A stretch of 64,000 bases of DNA from Tetmemena sp. SeJ-2015. Its lineage: Eukaryota > Ciliophora > Spirotrichea > Sporadotrichida > Oxytrichidae. The notes below the pieces were generated by a model that saw only the letters and a program-made list of their open reading frames with translations, had not been told where the DNA came from and ran no database searches. Of this stretch, positions 25,750-38,434 are shown in pieces (the first letter of the stretch is position 1; every line of letters starts with the position of its first letter). Where the stretch lies: positions 20,217 to 84,216 of the forward strand of contig JAJKFJ010022340.1 in the NCBI GenBank assembly GCA_027382625.1, written 5' to 3'. Both the position numbers and the translations under genes were made by a program.

Positions 25750-28245
25750 AAAAATGTATAAAATGTGAGAGGAAAATGATGAGGGGTTGGCTATTACATT
25801 AAAAAATAGGTTATTATTAGCTCATTAAGGAATCAAGTCTATATTAAAAATATCCATCCACTTCATTATTGAGCAATAAGTAATTTTATAAATAATTCTG
25901 GGCACTATTTTTTATAAAGAAAAATAATTTAGAACCTCTTTCTCTCTTTTGAATTTTACAAATAAACTTGTATTGAATGAGAAGCCTTCATAATACAAAA
26001 ATTATAACTATATCATACAAATTGAGTTTTAAGTGTTAGAAAAACTTTTCTCAACCCCTGACATTCATTTTAATGATATTTAGATGAACTATTACTAATT
26101 TAAAGCACTTCTCTTTGTGAATTTTTCTCTAGCATTCGATTACTTAGTTTCCTTTTCAGCTTGAAAAATTCTGTCTAGTAATTATACCTTAGTTTATTTC
26201 AAACTTAAGATAACCATATGCCTTTAAGGTTTGCTATAAGGCTTAAAAATATAATATGAGCATTTATTTTAATAAAATGGAATATCATCTGAAGCGAAAA
26301 GAAGACTGGTAAACAATTTTAAATAATTAAAAACATAATTTAAACCTATAAATTTGTATTAGAGTTTAGAAAGATAGACAAAATCAGAACAATTATGCTA
26401 AAATATACTTATTTTTTTAAATTAACATTATTTTAAAATATAGTAAAACATTATGATTTTTTAGACTAGTTTTAAACAAATAAAGGACATAAGTAATCAG
26501 AATGGTAATAACTTTTTAATTCAGGAAAATAAAATTTATAAATGAAAATAACATAAATGTTGAAATAGATAGGTGTCAGAATATAAAAATGTCATTTTTA
26601 TTACTATCAAATTTTTTTAATTTGGGTTGATGAGTAAGATAAAGGAGATTTATAAAGAATTCGCTAATAAAATATTTCCAACAATTCCTGCGTTGGAAAG
26701 CTAGCGTGAATAGTATTTATTTTAAAGAGCAAATTATGAATTATTTGTTTTTAACAAATTTACAATTATTAAAATAGTAAAATTTAGTTTAAAAACATTT
26801 ATTTTACCTTATTTTTGGATAAAAAATATGGTAATAATTCTGTAGACCAGCTTTTCTAAAACTTTTTAATTGAGCAATTTTAACACAAAATAAAAAAATT
26901 CTTTTTAATTTTAATGCTAGCATAACTGCTTACAACTTCTCCGTTGTAACTGAATGATAACTACAAATAAACTTTTATCTCAGTAAAGTTTCTTACACCA
27001 TATATTCCAATTAGAGCGCACAAATACTACTCTAAATGAGTTTCAATAAAATACCTGACAATTGCTCCTTGGTTCAATTTGCTTCCCAGCCATTTGAATA
27101 ATCTAAGGTTAAAGATATTTAATTTTGGGAAATATTCCACAAATGAAGCAAAAAATATAAAAGCATTTACAATTTTGTAGAATTTATTATATTTTTTTAT
27201 GAGATATCTTGTACTTTAAATTTTAAGCTCAAGATAAATAGAGTGATTCGGCTTTATCTCAGTCTCAAATTAAAGATAGTTAAAAATTAAGATTAAATTT
27301 AATAAAAAAATTATTTATAAAAACTTTATAAGTTTTATATGTTTGGTATCATAAAATGTATTCTTTGAGGGATTACATACTTTATAATATCTGTGAATTA
27401 ATTTTAAGAGCCTCCTAAATCAATATAATTTCATGTGATTTTTTAAGGTGAGATGTTTTCTCTTAATTTAAGACAATTTAATGGAAAAGTATTTGTCAAA
27501 GTAGCTGTGAATAAATAAATCTACTTGTTTTTGATAATCTAAAATTTGAACTAATCCCAATCTAAATTTAAGATGCACAGATCAAACTTATCATGTCTTA
27601 AAAATCAATAACAAAAAGAGCTGGATTTATAATTCTGAAGGAATATAATTATTTAAATAATTTATCATGTGATTTTTCTCTACAATCATTAACCTTTAAT
27701 TTGATATTATTATCCAAAGATCTTAAAATACTATTCAATTAAAAATAAAAAATGGCTATGTAGTTTACCAAAGCAATAATTAAATTATATTCCTAAGAAT
27801 TAAGATAAAGAAAATATTTTAATTTGAGTGTATATAATTCAGATAGGAATTAAAAATCATTTTAAAATAGAATCAAGAAACTGTATTCCAAAGCAAATAG
27901 AATATAAGCATAAAATAAAAGGACTATCTATTTAAAGATTAAACTTGGGAAGTCTAATTTTTAAAAATTTATACAAATGTTAATGAGGCTATTTTTAAAA
28001 TTCAAATTCTGTTATAGAAGTCTAAATAGCGAAATAATTATTTAATTTTAAAAGATAAAGTGAGATAAAATTCTTCAACTTACTTAATACTTGAGAAGAG
28101 AATAGTAACTTATATTTTAAAATAACTTGGCAGAGAGTAATGTAAATCAATTGATAGAAGTTGAGATTAATATAAATGAATAGATTTTATATTTCCTAGA
28201 TAAAACAAGAATCCTTGATTAATGACTAGGTTGTGAGATTCATAG
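25750..28245. other. 2.5-kb AT-rich insertion-like region within gene C
   Basis: In A and B the distance between the two flanking coding blocks (the PANTLS..LIND block and the RK..YC block) is 0.6-0.9 kb. Here it is about 2.5 kb of AT-rich sequence with no readable membrane segment. It probably contains IES or degraded coding DNA. Confidence 0.5.
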
Positions 28246-28249
28246 TTCA

Positions 28250-30985
28250 TCATCTAGAATGCGTCGTTGAAGCTTTCCTCGTTTAGAGTGTCGAATTCAA
28301 AGAAGAATTCGTTAAGAACTAGTTTAATATTTAAGCTTGAAATCGTTTTACAGTCAACAGAAAAATAATTTAAAGAAATTAGGTTAAAGCTGCTTATGTC
28401 GTTAATTAGCCCAAAGAGACTGAGAGTGTTTGCAGGAAAATAAATAAGCATTTATAATGAGGAAGCACAAGGTTTATAAGAGGGAGATGAGTGATAAATT
28501 GAAAGTTTTCTATCATGCCCCATAAGAATTAAGCGCTTTGACTCCTAATAAACAAATTCAAACTAATATGAAAATTATTTTACATCAGAAAGGAGATAAA
28601 CATGTTCGAGCCAAATAAAGTTGTGAGGGTGAGTTGAACTGTCAGAGCGGCTGCTGAAGAGATATCTGCAAAGTCTAAAATATTGTTTTAGTATAAGGAT
28701 TAACTCACCCTACGAAATTTGAGGTGGGATAGCACTTTCAAAAACATAATCCCGAGGCAAGTAGTAATCCAAAGTGTCGCTGATGAAAAGAAATTTGCTC
28801 ATCACTCTGATTCTTAACCTGTCTATTTCTTCGACTGAAATAGAATCGGCAATATCTTCAAGGTCAAGAGCGATCTAGATTTAATTCTTCTACGAGCTTC
28901 AAGAATTAATCTATTTTAATTTACGAATTTAGCACTGATATTCTGAAACTTCACATTTCCTCTTTGATCGACAATTTGATTTAATAAAACATAAATCATA
29001 TACAATCTTAACATCCAAACTGATCTTAGTTGGTTTGAGAATGAAGAGTAAATGAGTAAGGTTTTATCGATCATTATTTGTACGACTCCCGTAATGGACA
29101 CTTTCTTAATTCTTCCTCCCATCTCATAGTTTAAAAAGGATTACCTGTTTTAATTAAATTAGTTGAGCTTGTTTAATTAATCTTTGATTTCAGGAATGTT
29201 GGAGCCGTCCTCATTAGAGAAATCATAATCAATTAAGTTTCCTAACTCGTCATATCGTTCATAATTATTAAAGAATTTAAAAGTTGAAATTTTTAGTCAA
29301 TAGAATTTTTTAAGAAAAATAAGATAATTTCAAATGATGAGTTATAAGTAATGCAAGACCCCTAAACCATAAATTCAATGTCACTTTCATGCTTAAATAT
29401 TATAATTTTAGTTTTAACAAAATTGTTCTAGCACAAGCAAATTTTGTTAAAAGATTATTATAATTTAAGTTTAATTTGCACTTTTAATAATCATTTACTC
29501 TAAAATAACAAGCAAATACAGATAGGATTGTGTTGCTACATAGAGGCATTCAAAATTTTGTGCTATATTTAAAATCTTTAAGCTAATTATACTATATAAA
29601 TATGTTTAATGTTAATGAAATTTCATTTTGGACGTCTACAATAACTTCATATTATTAGTAGGATGAACTATTCTTATTTTTTGAGGAATACAATCTCAAC
29701 AGTATTTTATATTAGCCATGAGCATTTGGAGAGGTTTTTAAATTTAGATATTGCTCTTTTCCATTTTGCTCAACTGTTGCTTCAAAGTCCTAACTTGGAT
29801 TGTCATAGACAAAATTTATTAAAAAAATTATCAATCTATATAGATCATTTTAAATTAAAATATTGTGACTAATTGAAGCAAATGGACAATAAAAATTATG
29901 GCCTTTATAAAAATAATCTAATGAATACATAAGACACAAAAATAACTTATTTTGAGCTTAATAAGTTGGATTATTTATTTTTAAATAAATATTGATTTTA
30001 AAGTTTATATATTTTTGTATATAGACAACCATAATATCGCCTTTGACTTTTACCCCGTCTAAAGTTATACTTGGCAGAATTGATATCTTCCTCTAGTTTA
30101 AACTCATTGTTATTCATATACAAAACAAATTAAACAAATTTAAACTCTATAATCATAATTTATTTAAAAAAATATAACCAAAAGAATGGGATAATTTAAT
30201 AAATAAATAAATTGAATAAAGAGTTTTTACATTGATTATATTTTAATATAAATGAGAAATTATATATCTTTTGATAATTTACTCTTATATACCTTTTAAC
30301 CTACTTCATATACAAAAATATCGAATTTATTTAATTTGAAGGTCTTTGAATTAATGGTTTTTAGTATATTATTTATGCAATTTAATCACATTAACATTAA
30401 TTGTATTCTACAGCAACTAAATATAAGAGGTAGAAAATTCTAAAACAAGATATAGTTTCTATAATTTAAAATTTAAAAATGAGAAGAAAAATATTTCTTC
30501 TCAATAATTAAATAAGAGCTTATTAAAGCAATATATTTGATGGGTCTGATGAAAAACTAGGTTGTTCACTGTTATTTTTCTTAATTAAAAGCTTTTGAGT
30601 GACTTTTGGCATCTGGTATTAAAAATATATTTAGTCCCAAAATTATCCTCAAAGATCAAGGAAATTAAGAAAGAGTAAGTCCCAATATTCTTTTCCTAAT
30701 CAGTGTTAACCATCACCTTATTTAAACTTGAAAATATATTTATCATACTTTTAAGTTAAAAAGAGAAAAATAATTTAAATTCTTAGTGAGACTTATATGA
30801 AATTTTTCATTATTTTAATATAGACTTATTTTCTGCGGTACTGATTTTCATAATGGCTGAATCCAACTGCTGTACGCTTTTAACATCATATATGATAGAT
30901 CCACAAAACGAAGGTTCCAAAATGTAGTTCTCAAAGGAATATTCAACATGATAGGTGCCTAGAAAGTAAATAAAATCTCCTTAAA
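28250..30985 (-). CDS. Gene C, ectodomain and first membrane-proximal blocks
   Basis: Minus-strand blocks: YHVEYSFENYILEPSFCGS and IYDVKSVQQLDSAIMKIS (30975-30840, after a TTCTAG acceptor); VNTDQEKNIGTYSFLISLIF and EDNFGTKYIFN (30720-30560); DFEATVEQNGKEQYLNLKT and HGQYKILLRLYSSK (29835-29655), a cadherin-like repeat; YERYDELGNLIDYDFSNEDG (29285-29165); and a short intron, then KKVSITGVVQIMIDKTLLIY (29122-29000). The block FPANTLSLFGLINDISSFNL (28451-28380) corresponds to VPANTLSYFTLINDLASF of gene A. The order matches A and B. C is more diverged than A and B are from each other. Confidence 0.65.
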
Positions 30986-30989
30986 GAAT

Positions 30990-32225
30990 GCTTTTGATTG
31001 AAATCTTCTCAATAAAAAAAATTATTATTGGAAAGATTTATATCTGTGCTTAAATATTTAAATATAATCAGTATGATTAACAGTCTTTTAAATTTAAAGT
31101 AAAAAGCTCTTTTATTTTGGCTCAAAAATACCCTATTACAAATGAAAAGATTAGCACTCAATTTAGTCATGGTTAAATTTCGTCTAACAGAGTTCATCTG
31201 AAATGCATTTATTAGATCTAAATAAGAAGAATTTTTCATTATCTTAAATATTCTTCCAAATTAAACTAAGTTAAAATATTCCCATGAAATAAATTTATTT
31301 TCAAAAGAGAAAATTAGCTTAAAATTGAAGGAAAATTTGCAAATTATATTTTTTAATAGAAAAATAAAGAGGTTCTTAAACATTATTTCAAATCCTTCTA
31401 TTATTCATCATATGAGTTTAATCAATTCATAATCATTTTAAATAATAATTATTCTTAAATTTAATTAAATAATAGATTATAATACATTTTAAAGATAAGA
31501 TAATTATTTAGGAACAAATTAAAAATTTTATCTTATTATAATATTTTTCCAAAATGATTACCTAATATATTAAATAGCAAATTTAGCTTTTAATCATTGA
31601 TGATAATAATATTTAAGCAATAGGTCAATATTTCTGTCTCATTTTATATAAGTATGCTACCCTCAATCTTAAGAATAACAGTAATCGTAAGAATATGGAG
31701 TCCCAAATTGCTAGCTTCTCTGATTATATAATTTAAGGGGAGGGAGGAGGAGTGACGCAAGTTAAGCTCTCCCTCCCAAATTTTAATTTTTATATAAAAA
31801 ATATAATTTAAGTTAAATAAGCAAAAATTCCTGTAAAAATGAAGAAGCTTTAAGATATAATTCTTTACAAAGGTTCTAGAAAAAGATTTCAAATTTAGTT
31901 TTTTTAGAGACTAGAATTGATTTTATTCTCAAAGGAATAGTTTTTTTAAAGGAATTTTTAGTAGCTAAATAAAACATGATAATTTTGATAAACATGCTAG
32001 TTGTATTATACATTTATGAGGATAGTCTTAATTCATAGATTTATGAATGTATATAAAGGAGGAGGGCTAATTGATAATTCAGCAGCTTTATTATAATTCA
32101 AATATTATATTTCTTATAAAGCTGATAATTTAAACACATCTTAGCTTTTTAGTAACTTTTGTCTACTAATTTTTTCTTATAGCTGCTGAGAATATTACAA
32201 AAAAGAGAAATAAATTAGTAATTAA
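30990..32225. other. AT-rich region, no gene supported
   Basis: Standard-code ORFs at 31009-31239 and 31644-31892 (minus) are K/N/F-rich with no match to anything else in the window. The N-terminal propeller part expected for gene C was not found here. Confidence 0.4.
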
Positions 32226-32295
32226 AATAAAATGGAATAAAATCGTAACTTAAAAGTGTGTCCAATTTGAATAACAATTAAACATTCGATTCAGC

Positions 32296-32757
32296 ATGAA
32301 ATACTTAGAACTTTTTATCCTTGCAATTTTATGTGGAAGCACTCGGTTCAGAGTTATAGGAGACACAAGTTAAGAAGAAGATGATTATGAGGATGATGAA
32401 GAGTGTACAAGATATATCTCGCTGCTAAGCAGTGCTATGAGATATCAAAGAAGAAACTCCTATTAATTTATGATTCTTTTCGAACAAGCTGCAGATCAGT
32501 GAAGCAGTAATTTCGACTGTCCCGAAGTTGCAACTCTCCATTTGTTATTCTAACAAATCACCGAATTTAATTTAATTTTCAACTATAGTTAAGACATAAA
32601 TATTAAAAGTCACCCAATAAAACCGTTTAATAATTAAGGTAATTTGATCAGAGAGTTATAATTTGATAATGCTTAAGTCACTGAAGAACTCTATTTAATG
32701 ATTAATTTAAATTTTTATTCATTTATTCTTTAGACTAAACGAATTTTTAACAATTGA
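32296..32757 (+). pseudogene. Secreted acidic protein-like ORF, interrupted by TGA
   Basis: From ATG 32296: a hydrophobic start (LFILAILCG) resembling a signal peptide, then an acidic run (EEDDYEDDEE), CTRYISLLSSAMRY and FMILFEQAADQ. It meets a TGA at 32500-32502 and stays open afterwards to a TGA at 32755. A related copy inside transposon T1 (36715-37045) reads ECVNHISLLRGAVEMIKEE and FRLFIEQAVYQEMIEPF and passes the position of the TGA. A third, broken copy is at 43084-43680. Function unknown. It may be a small secreted protein or simply part of a dispersed repeat. Confidence 0.4.
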
Positions 32758-33239
32758 TTTTTTTTTATACAGTTTTAAATAGTATAAAGAGACCCTATAG
32801 AAGATTAATTACACGAAAATCTCTCAAATTTACTGATTTTAAGCAAATTTTAGTCAAGGATACTTTCAAGCGAGGTTGGGGAAGGCCAAATACAGTTCCA
32901 CCTCCCCCAATTTAAAATAAAAGTGACTATAATTAATCAATCCTTTACATAGCAATAATTTAAACTACAATTTATAATTATATGAAAAATAATTTAATAA
33001 AAATGGTTTAATTTTCGGATATAATCACTCATATTTTATTGAATTCAAATAATTATAATTTTCTTCACGAATGTTTCGATAATTGGGATTTCTATTAAAT
33101 GAAAGAATAAGTGAGTTTTATTGAAGTTTAGTCTTTAATTAGGAAAAGAAATAATTAAAAAATTAATTCATCCATTTCATCATAAAAATATATTTTCTTA
33201 TTATATAGAATGTTTATTTATTTATTACTCTATTTAACT

Positions 33240-33520
33240 ATTTTAAAACAAAAAAATAATTGTTATCTGAAAATATTATCCGTTCAGCCCCGATTTTACA
33301 AAAAGTTTTGAGTTTCCCTCTGAAAATCCTTGATGAGCCTCTAGTCTTCGATGCTAAAAGTTGATACTGAGAGCACTCCTTGTTGGCCGAGCACTTCTTA
33401 TCTAATGTATAACTGCCCAACACTTTCAGCTACTCATGATGACTACAATTATAGGGATGCTCTCCTTCACCAGCTATCTCAAAAACTAACTTGAAGTAAA
33501 TCTCTAAAATTTCTTTAAAA
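33240..33520 (+). pseudogene. Response-regulator-like fragment, copy 2 (degenerate)
   Basis: The nucleotide sequence aligns with copies 1 and 3: the GTTCAGCCCCGATTTT start, the GGCCGAGCACTTCTTATCT region and the CAATTATAGGGAT junction are all present. Where copy 3 reads VKTWYCKRFLSAEN, this copy reads AKS-TGA-Y-TGA-EHSLLAEH, so both the Trp and Cys codons have become TGA. The receiver motif MP-MDG is no longer recognisable. A minus-strand ORF across the same bases is a shadow. Confidence 0.5.
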
Positions 33521-35225
33521 GACTAAAATTTAAATTTATAAAAAAATGTTTTATCCTTGTTAAAAATTCGGGAAATTTAAAAATTAAAATTAAATTTCTT
33601 TTTTTTAAATTTTGGGTAATTTGCATTTAAAAAAAATTTTAAAAATTTATTTTTTTTATGTTTTTTTTAATTTATAAAATTTACAAAAAAATTAAAATTT
33701 TTAAAAAATTTGAATTTTGGAAATTTATGAAAAAATTTTTAAAATTTTGGTTTCCTTTTAGAGGTTAAAAATGATATTAAAAAATGTGTATATTCATTCA
33801 TTTTTTAAAAAAAAGTTTTCAGGAAATATTTTTTGTAAATTTGAATGATGCCGTTCGATGATTATATTTATTTAACCACAAAACTTACTAGAATATCTTC
33901 TTTCTTTCGCGGTTATTTTCTATTCAATTTTTGGTTTAAAAATATTTATCTAATATACATCACATTTTATTTTAAATATAATTAGAAAATATGACTATCC
34001 AATAAGAGTCACAAGTTTTCAGTTTAAAAATACCCAAATAGAAATCTGCTAAACCTAGTATATTTATTGTTGTTCAAATTCATAATCTAATTAATATTTC
34101 TTTTTTTTTTAAATTAAGTTAGTAATAGTGATTTAAAGGTATGGTGAATCTCCCATTCTTAAATTTTTAATACTTTAAATTTTTTTAAAAAACTAAATTT
34201 TTTAGTAATTTTTTTTTTTTATTTAAATTATTTAAACTTTCCCTTTTATAAGAAAAAATAAATAGGCGTTAATTAAATTAGAAAAAATAATTTTCATTTA
34301 TGATTTAAATTGAGTATTCAATTTCACTAGATAATGGTAAAGTAAAAATGAGAAACTTAAAGGAAATTGACAATTAAATATATCAAAATTAAATAACTTA
34401 TTTATAGTAGATAAAATTTAAATGTCTCGAAATTAAATAAAATCTAAAAGAAAGTTAATTACTCTCTAACCTCTTAAAAATAAATAATTTATTATTTTTT
34501 TTTTTTTAAAATTTTAGATGTTTATTTTTTAATTCAAATGAAAATTTACCTCATCTCAAAAATAAAAGTTTTTGAATAATAATTTTTTTTTTTTAAAAAA
34601 CTATTTAAATTTTTTTTTGATTAAAAACAATTAAAAATTCTCATTGGGTGCTTCATATATATTTTTTATAAGAATCTATTTAAAAAATTTCTTTTCAATA
34701 AAAAATAAATTTTTAAAAGTCTTTCCTTTAATTTTAAATTTTTTTAAAAATTTTAAAACCTTTTTTTTGTTTTTGAAAATTAATAATGATTTGACTTTAT
34801 TTCTAAATGAAGTATATTCTTTTTTCGCAATATTCCCCAAATTAAAAATTTTTTTAAACATCTTTAAATTTTTTTTTTTTTTTTTTAAATAAAAGGGTTT
34901 TCTTTTAAAAAAAAATTTATTTAATGCCCTATCTATTTTTAAAGGCTAGCCCAAATTCCCTTAAAAATTTCTTTAAAAATTTTAAAAATTTTTTAAAATT
35001 TTTAAAAATTATTAAAAAATTTTAAAAAAATTAAAAAATTGTTAATTTTTTTTAAAAAGAATAAAATTTTTTTGGTTATTTTTTTTATATTAAAATTTTT
35101 TTTCATTTGGGTAAAACTTAAAACCCTTTAAAAAAAAAGAAAAATTTTTAATTTTTTTATTTTTTAAAAAAATAAATTTAATGGAGAAATTTAATTTCCC
35201 CCAAAAATAATAAAATTCCGTCCTA
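33520..35225. repeat. Largest block of A/T homopolymer tracts
   Basis: 33520-33790 and 34070-35220 consist of alternating runs of A and T with rare C or G blocks. Open frames on both strands at 34640-34890 code almost only for F, L, K, N and I, which is what random A/T runs give. Taken as non-coding. Confidence 0.7.
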
Positions 35226-36239
35226 TTTAACTACCTTAATTTTTTTATTCGGTAATAATTATAAAAATTAATTATGCCAGCCTGAATAGTAAAAGAAGTA
35301 GCACTTGGCATAATTTCTGGATATAAATAATTGTATACATAATAATTAATTATCTAAAAGCTGTTTAATTTTATATTTATTTTATTGAAATATATTAAAA
35401 TAAATAATAAATGGTAAAATCGAATATATAACTACTGTTTATATTATTTAATTTATGTATTAATTTAAAATGTAGCTTTTAGTCATCTTTCTCTCTCTCA
35501 AATAATATAATTTTAATAATCATCTATAAAAAAGGTTTATAATTCTCGGCGACTAAAATGAAATATTTTTTTTAGAATAAAAAGTAAGCCTGAGAAACTA
35601 TATCAAAGAGCTGAAAATATATTACTTCGTAATTTTAAAAATAATTTGCTAAAGAATTTTTATCTCTTAATTTTACAGGTACAATTAGCTTAAATATATT
35701 TACTAGATTATATTTAATAAATCTAAATTAATAAAGTTGCTTTAAACTTAAGACAATAGTATAAAATTTCACTTAAAGGTTTAATATTGTTTTTTAATTA
35801 AAGAATAACTTTTATAACAAATATAAAAAGGAATTTAATAGATTAGAGGAGATAGTAGAGAAGAAAAAAGAATTAATTACAAGGATGATATCTAGTGACT
35901 CTAATGTGCGGAGGTTTGAATTGATTATTTCTATTCTAGCCGGAATTTAAATGAAATCAGGAATTTTAAATGTACTTTATAATTAAATTAAGTTTGATTA
36001 GTTTCGAAATAAAAAAAAGAAGCCTGTGATATTCGAATATTAAAAATCTGGCTTATTCCATTGAAGATCAGGTCTACCAGAGTAGAGTCGGGCGTTTGAT
36101 CAGAGTGAGAGCTTCAAAATTAGGGCATAAAAATATTTATTTAGTCCAACTATCTCCGTGACTGATGTGAGATTTATTAATTAGGGTGTGAAAAATAATT
36201 AAAACTTAGAAAGCAATTGTTCAAAACTAAATCCTACTT

Positions 36240-36602
36240 TCAATTCTTCTTGTTCTTTTTCTTATTAGTCTTTAAAAGTTTCCCTTATGGATATAGATCA
36301 AGTCTTTAGGGCTTGTATCTATGAGCTCCTCTTAATTTTTTTCCGAGTACAGGCTGAATCTTTTTGTCTTAGATTAACCTCTACTCAAAGTACATGGCTA
36401 ATTGGCATGCAGTCATTGGGAAAGATTTCTGCCCAGAGTTCTCTTCTCATCTAATACCTAGACTTAGTTCATTTATAGAATTCTTAGGAATGTAAATTGA
36501 TGTTATCAAAATCTTGTATCATACATATCGCTTGCTCGCCTCTACATTATTATCATTTAGTACGAAACCTTGGCCTTCTAGTTAGCTCTTCAGTTTTGCC
36601 AT
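36240..36602 (-). CDS. T1 small basic ORF, interrupted by TGA
   Basis: Starts MAKLKSQLEGQGFVLND and ends in a very basic tail (LLKTNKKKNKKN) at a TGA at 36240-36242. Two in-frame TGA codons break it after SKRYV and after LSLGIR. The last 58 codons, from MTACQLAMYFEQRLIQDKK, are uninterrupted. No family recognised. The basic composition would suit DNA binding. The frame upstream is also open back into the transposase when TAA and TAG are Gln, so the true start is uncertain. Confidence 0.4.
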
Positions 36603-36659
36603 TTCAGATTTTTAATAAAGATTTGGTAATATAGCTGGAAATTTAATAAAAAAGAGAAT

Positions 36660-37045
36660 TAAATTAAATATTAAATTAAAAGTCTCCAATTTGAATAATT
36701 ATTACACCATTCGATCCAGCATTGAATTTTAAGAGCTTTATCCTTGCAATTTGTGTGTAGGAGCGCTTCGTAAAAAGGTATAACTGATACATGTTTTAAT
36801 GAAGAAGATGAAGAGGATGAAGATGAGTGCGTGAATCATATCTCGCTCCTGAGAGGTGCTGTGGAGATGATTAAAGAAGAAACTCACATTATTTTTAGAT
36901 TATTTATCGAACAAGCTGTATATCAGGAGATGATTGAGCCATTTAAACTGCCATAAGTTGCATATCCCTGTTTATTATTTTAACCAATCATCGATTTTAA
37001 TTTGATTCTATGCTATACTCCTCATCGAGAATGACTAGAATCGAA
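36660..37045 (+). repeat. Second copy of the 32.3-kb dispersed repeat, inside T1
   Basis: Shares the leader CCAATTTGAATAA..CATTCGAT and the acidic/ISLL/FIEQA coding segment with 32225-32640 and, broken, with 43084-43680. The plus strand reads CFNEEDEEDEDECVNHISLL, FIEQAVYQEMIEPFKLPQ and ends at TGA near 37038. The minus strand is also open (continuing the transposase frame), so which strand is used is unclear. Confidence 0.5.
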
Positions 37046-37061
37046 TTAGTTAAAACTTTTC

Positions 37062-38257
37062 TCTAATCTAGGCTAAACTAGTCATCTACTTCTTCCAGCT
37101 TTTAAGAGTTGAAAATATTTTCCAGTTCCATTGTTCAATATGTGCTCGGGAGGGAGATGACTGGTTGGCCTGTACCAGCTGAGTGACGGTGAGACGGCGC
37201 CAGTCTTGCTTCAACAACGCCAAGAGGCGCTCGATTGGATTGAGGGCGCAGATATAAGGAGGCAAGTATTCAAGCTGGCAGCCGACAGAATGGCTTCTCG
37301 AACCTTGGAGCTCTTGTGGATGGAGAGGTTGTCCATAATGATAATAGAGCCAGGCTAGAGCCGGGGTCCTAGCTCCTAGAGGAAGGCCAGGAAGTGAAGG
37401 AGGTTGTTGCTGCCGGCAATGATCTTACTGTGTAGCAGGTCCCCTGCCTCGCTGATTGCTCCAATCACTGTGAGAGACATCCCCTGAGTGGTGGGAATCT
37501 GAACACTCATGGGCTCTTTGAGCCAGCTCCGCTTCGGTGACTGCGATACGCTGAATGTTGACCCGTCTATGTACACCACGTGTCGGCCCTCCAGGATCCA
37601 GCGTGCCAGGTGTTTCGAGAATTTTTGTTGCTTGCGCTGCGCCTCCAGCTCCTTGTCCTCGCGGCGATACGAATAGCCTGCCGCTCTGTACCTAACTCCA
37701 TTGCGGAGATAGATCTTTCTCAACTCGAACGTTGATAGAAGCGGAATGTCGTATTTGTGATGAAGGAAATGGCAGCGCTGCACGAGGCTCAGGTGTGCTG
37801 TTTCGTGGAGAGCCTTGATGGAGGTGCTTCGACGCTCGGTGTCTGGAGAGAGTAACCGCTTCTTGCCTCGTCTGGATTTGTTCACCACCACAATGAAGTC
37901 ATTCCTGCGCCAACGCTAGACTATCATGTTAACGGCTCCAACTCGAAAGCCAAGTATGCTTGCAACTTGAGGATAGGTCAGCCGCAGATTTGCATCTGAA
38001 TGAAAAGATCCAAATCGGAGGTAGATGGCGGAGAGTTGCTGTTCGTAGGTGATTACTTATCGTACCCTCAGCCGCAGTGACCAAGATTTGAGAATAGACT
38101 TCGTCTTGAGCTGTGGAAGCCGACTCTCCAGTAGTGGAATCAAGTTCATGTCGGGAATGTGATGGCGGTGTGTAGGGGTGGCGAGAGAGGAGAAGTGAGT
38201 AGGGTCGAACTCCTCGAACTTTTGCTTCTTGGAATACCTGGTCGACTGAGACTCCAT
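37062..38257 (-). pseudogene. T1 transposase, DDE superfamily (IS630/Tc1), one frameshift
   Basis: Starts MESQSTRYSKKQKFEEF at 38257. TAA and TAG codons inside are read as Gln. A helix-turn-helix-like segment (LTYPQVASILGFRVGAVNM) is followed by a basic linker (NKSRRGKKR). The catalytic core has the first Asp in VVYIDGSTFSVSQSPKRSW, the second in IIIMDNLSIHKS and the Glu in LPPYICALNPIERLLALL. The last motif is in a different frame: one base is gained or lost between 37300 and 37275. Apart from this the DDE triad is complete, with the D-to-E spacing typical of Tc1/mariner, and the frame ends around KSWKK. Base composition is GC-rich compared with the host genes. Inactive as written unless the frameshift is an error. 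Confidence 0.8.
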
Positions 38258-38434
38258 TTGAGAGCCGCCGATTAAAGATAAGAATAAATTATAAAATTAT
38301 TTACCCCTAATACAAGTCGATCCTATACTATAAGAAGACCAGAAAATTATCAATTTGGTCAATTTTTAATTCTGAGAGAGTGCCTGCCTTCTTATCCATT
38401 TCGAAAAGGGTCTCAATTTTTCAATTGAGTTCAA

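Noticed and set aside
29663..29995. Plus-strand ORF starting MNYSYFLRN
   Set aside because: Shadow of the minus-strand cadherin-like exon of gene C (HGQYKILLRLYSSK).
33238..33423. Minus-strand ORF of 61 codons
   Set aside because: Antisense to the response-regulator-like repeat, whose coding strand is fixed by the MP-MDG motif in copies 1 and 3.
34644..34892. Overlapping ORFs on both strands coding F, L, K, N, I
   Set aside because: Expected from alternating A and T runs; no information content.
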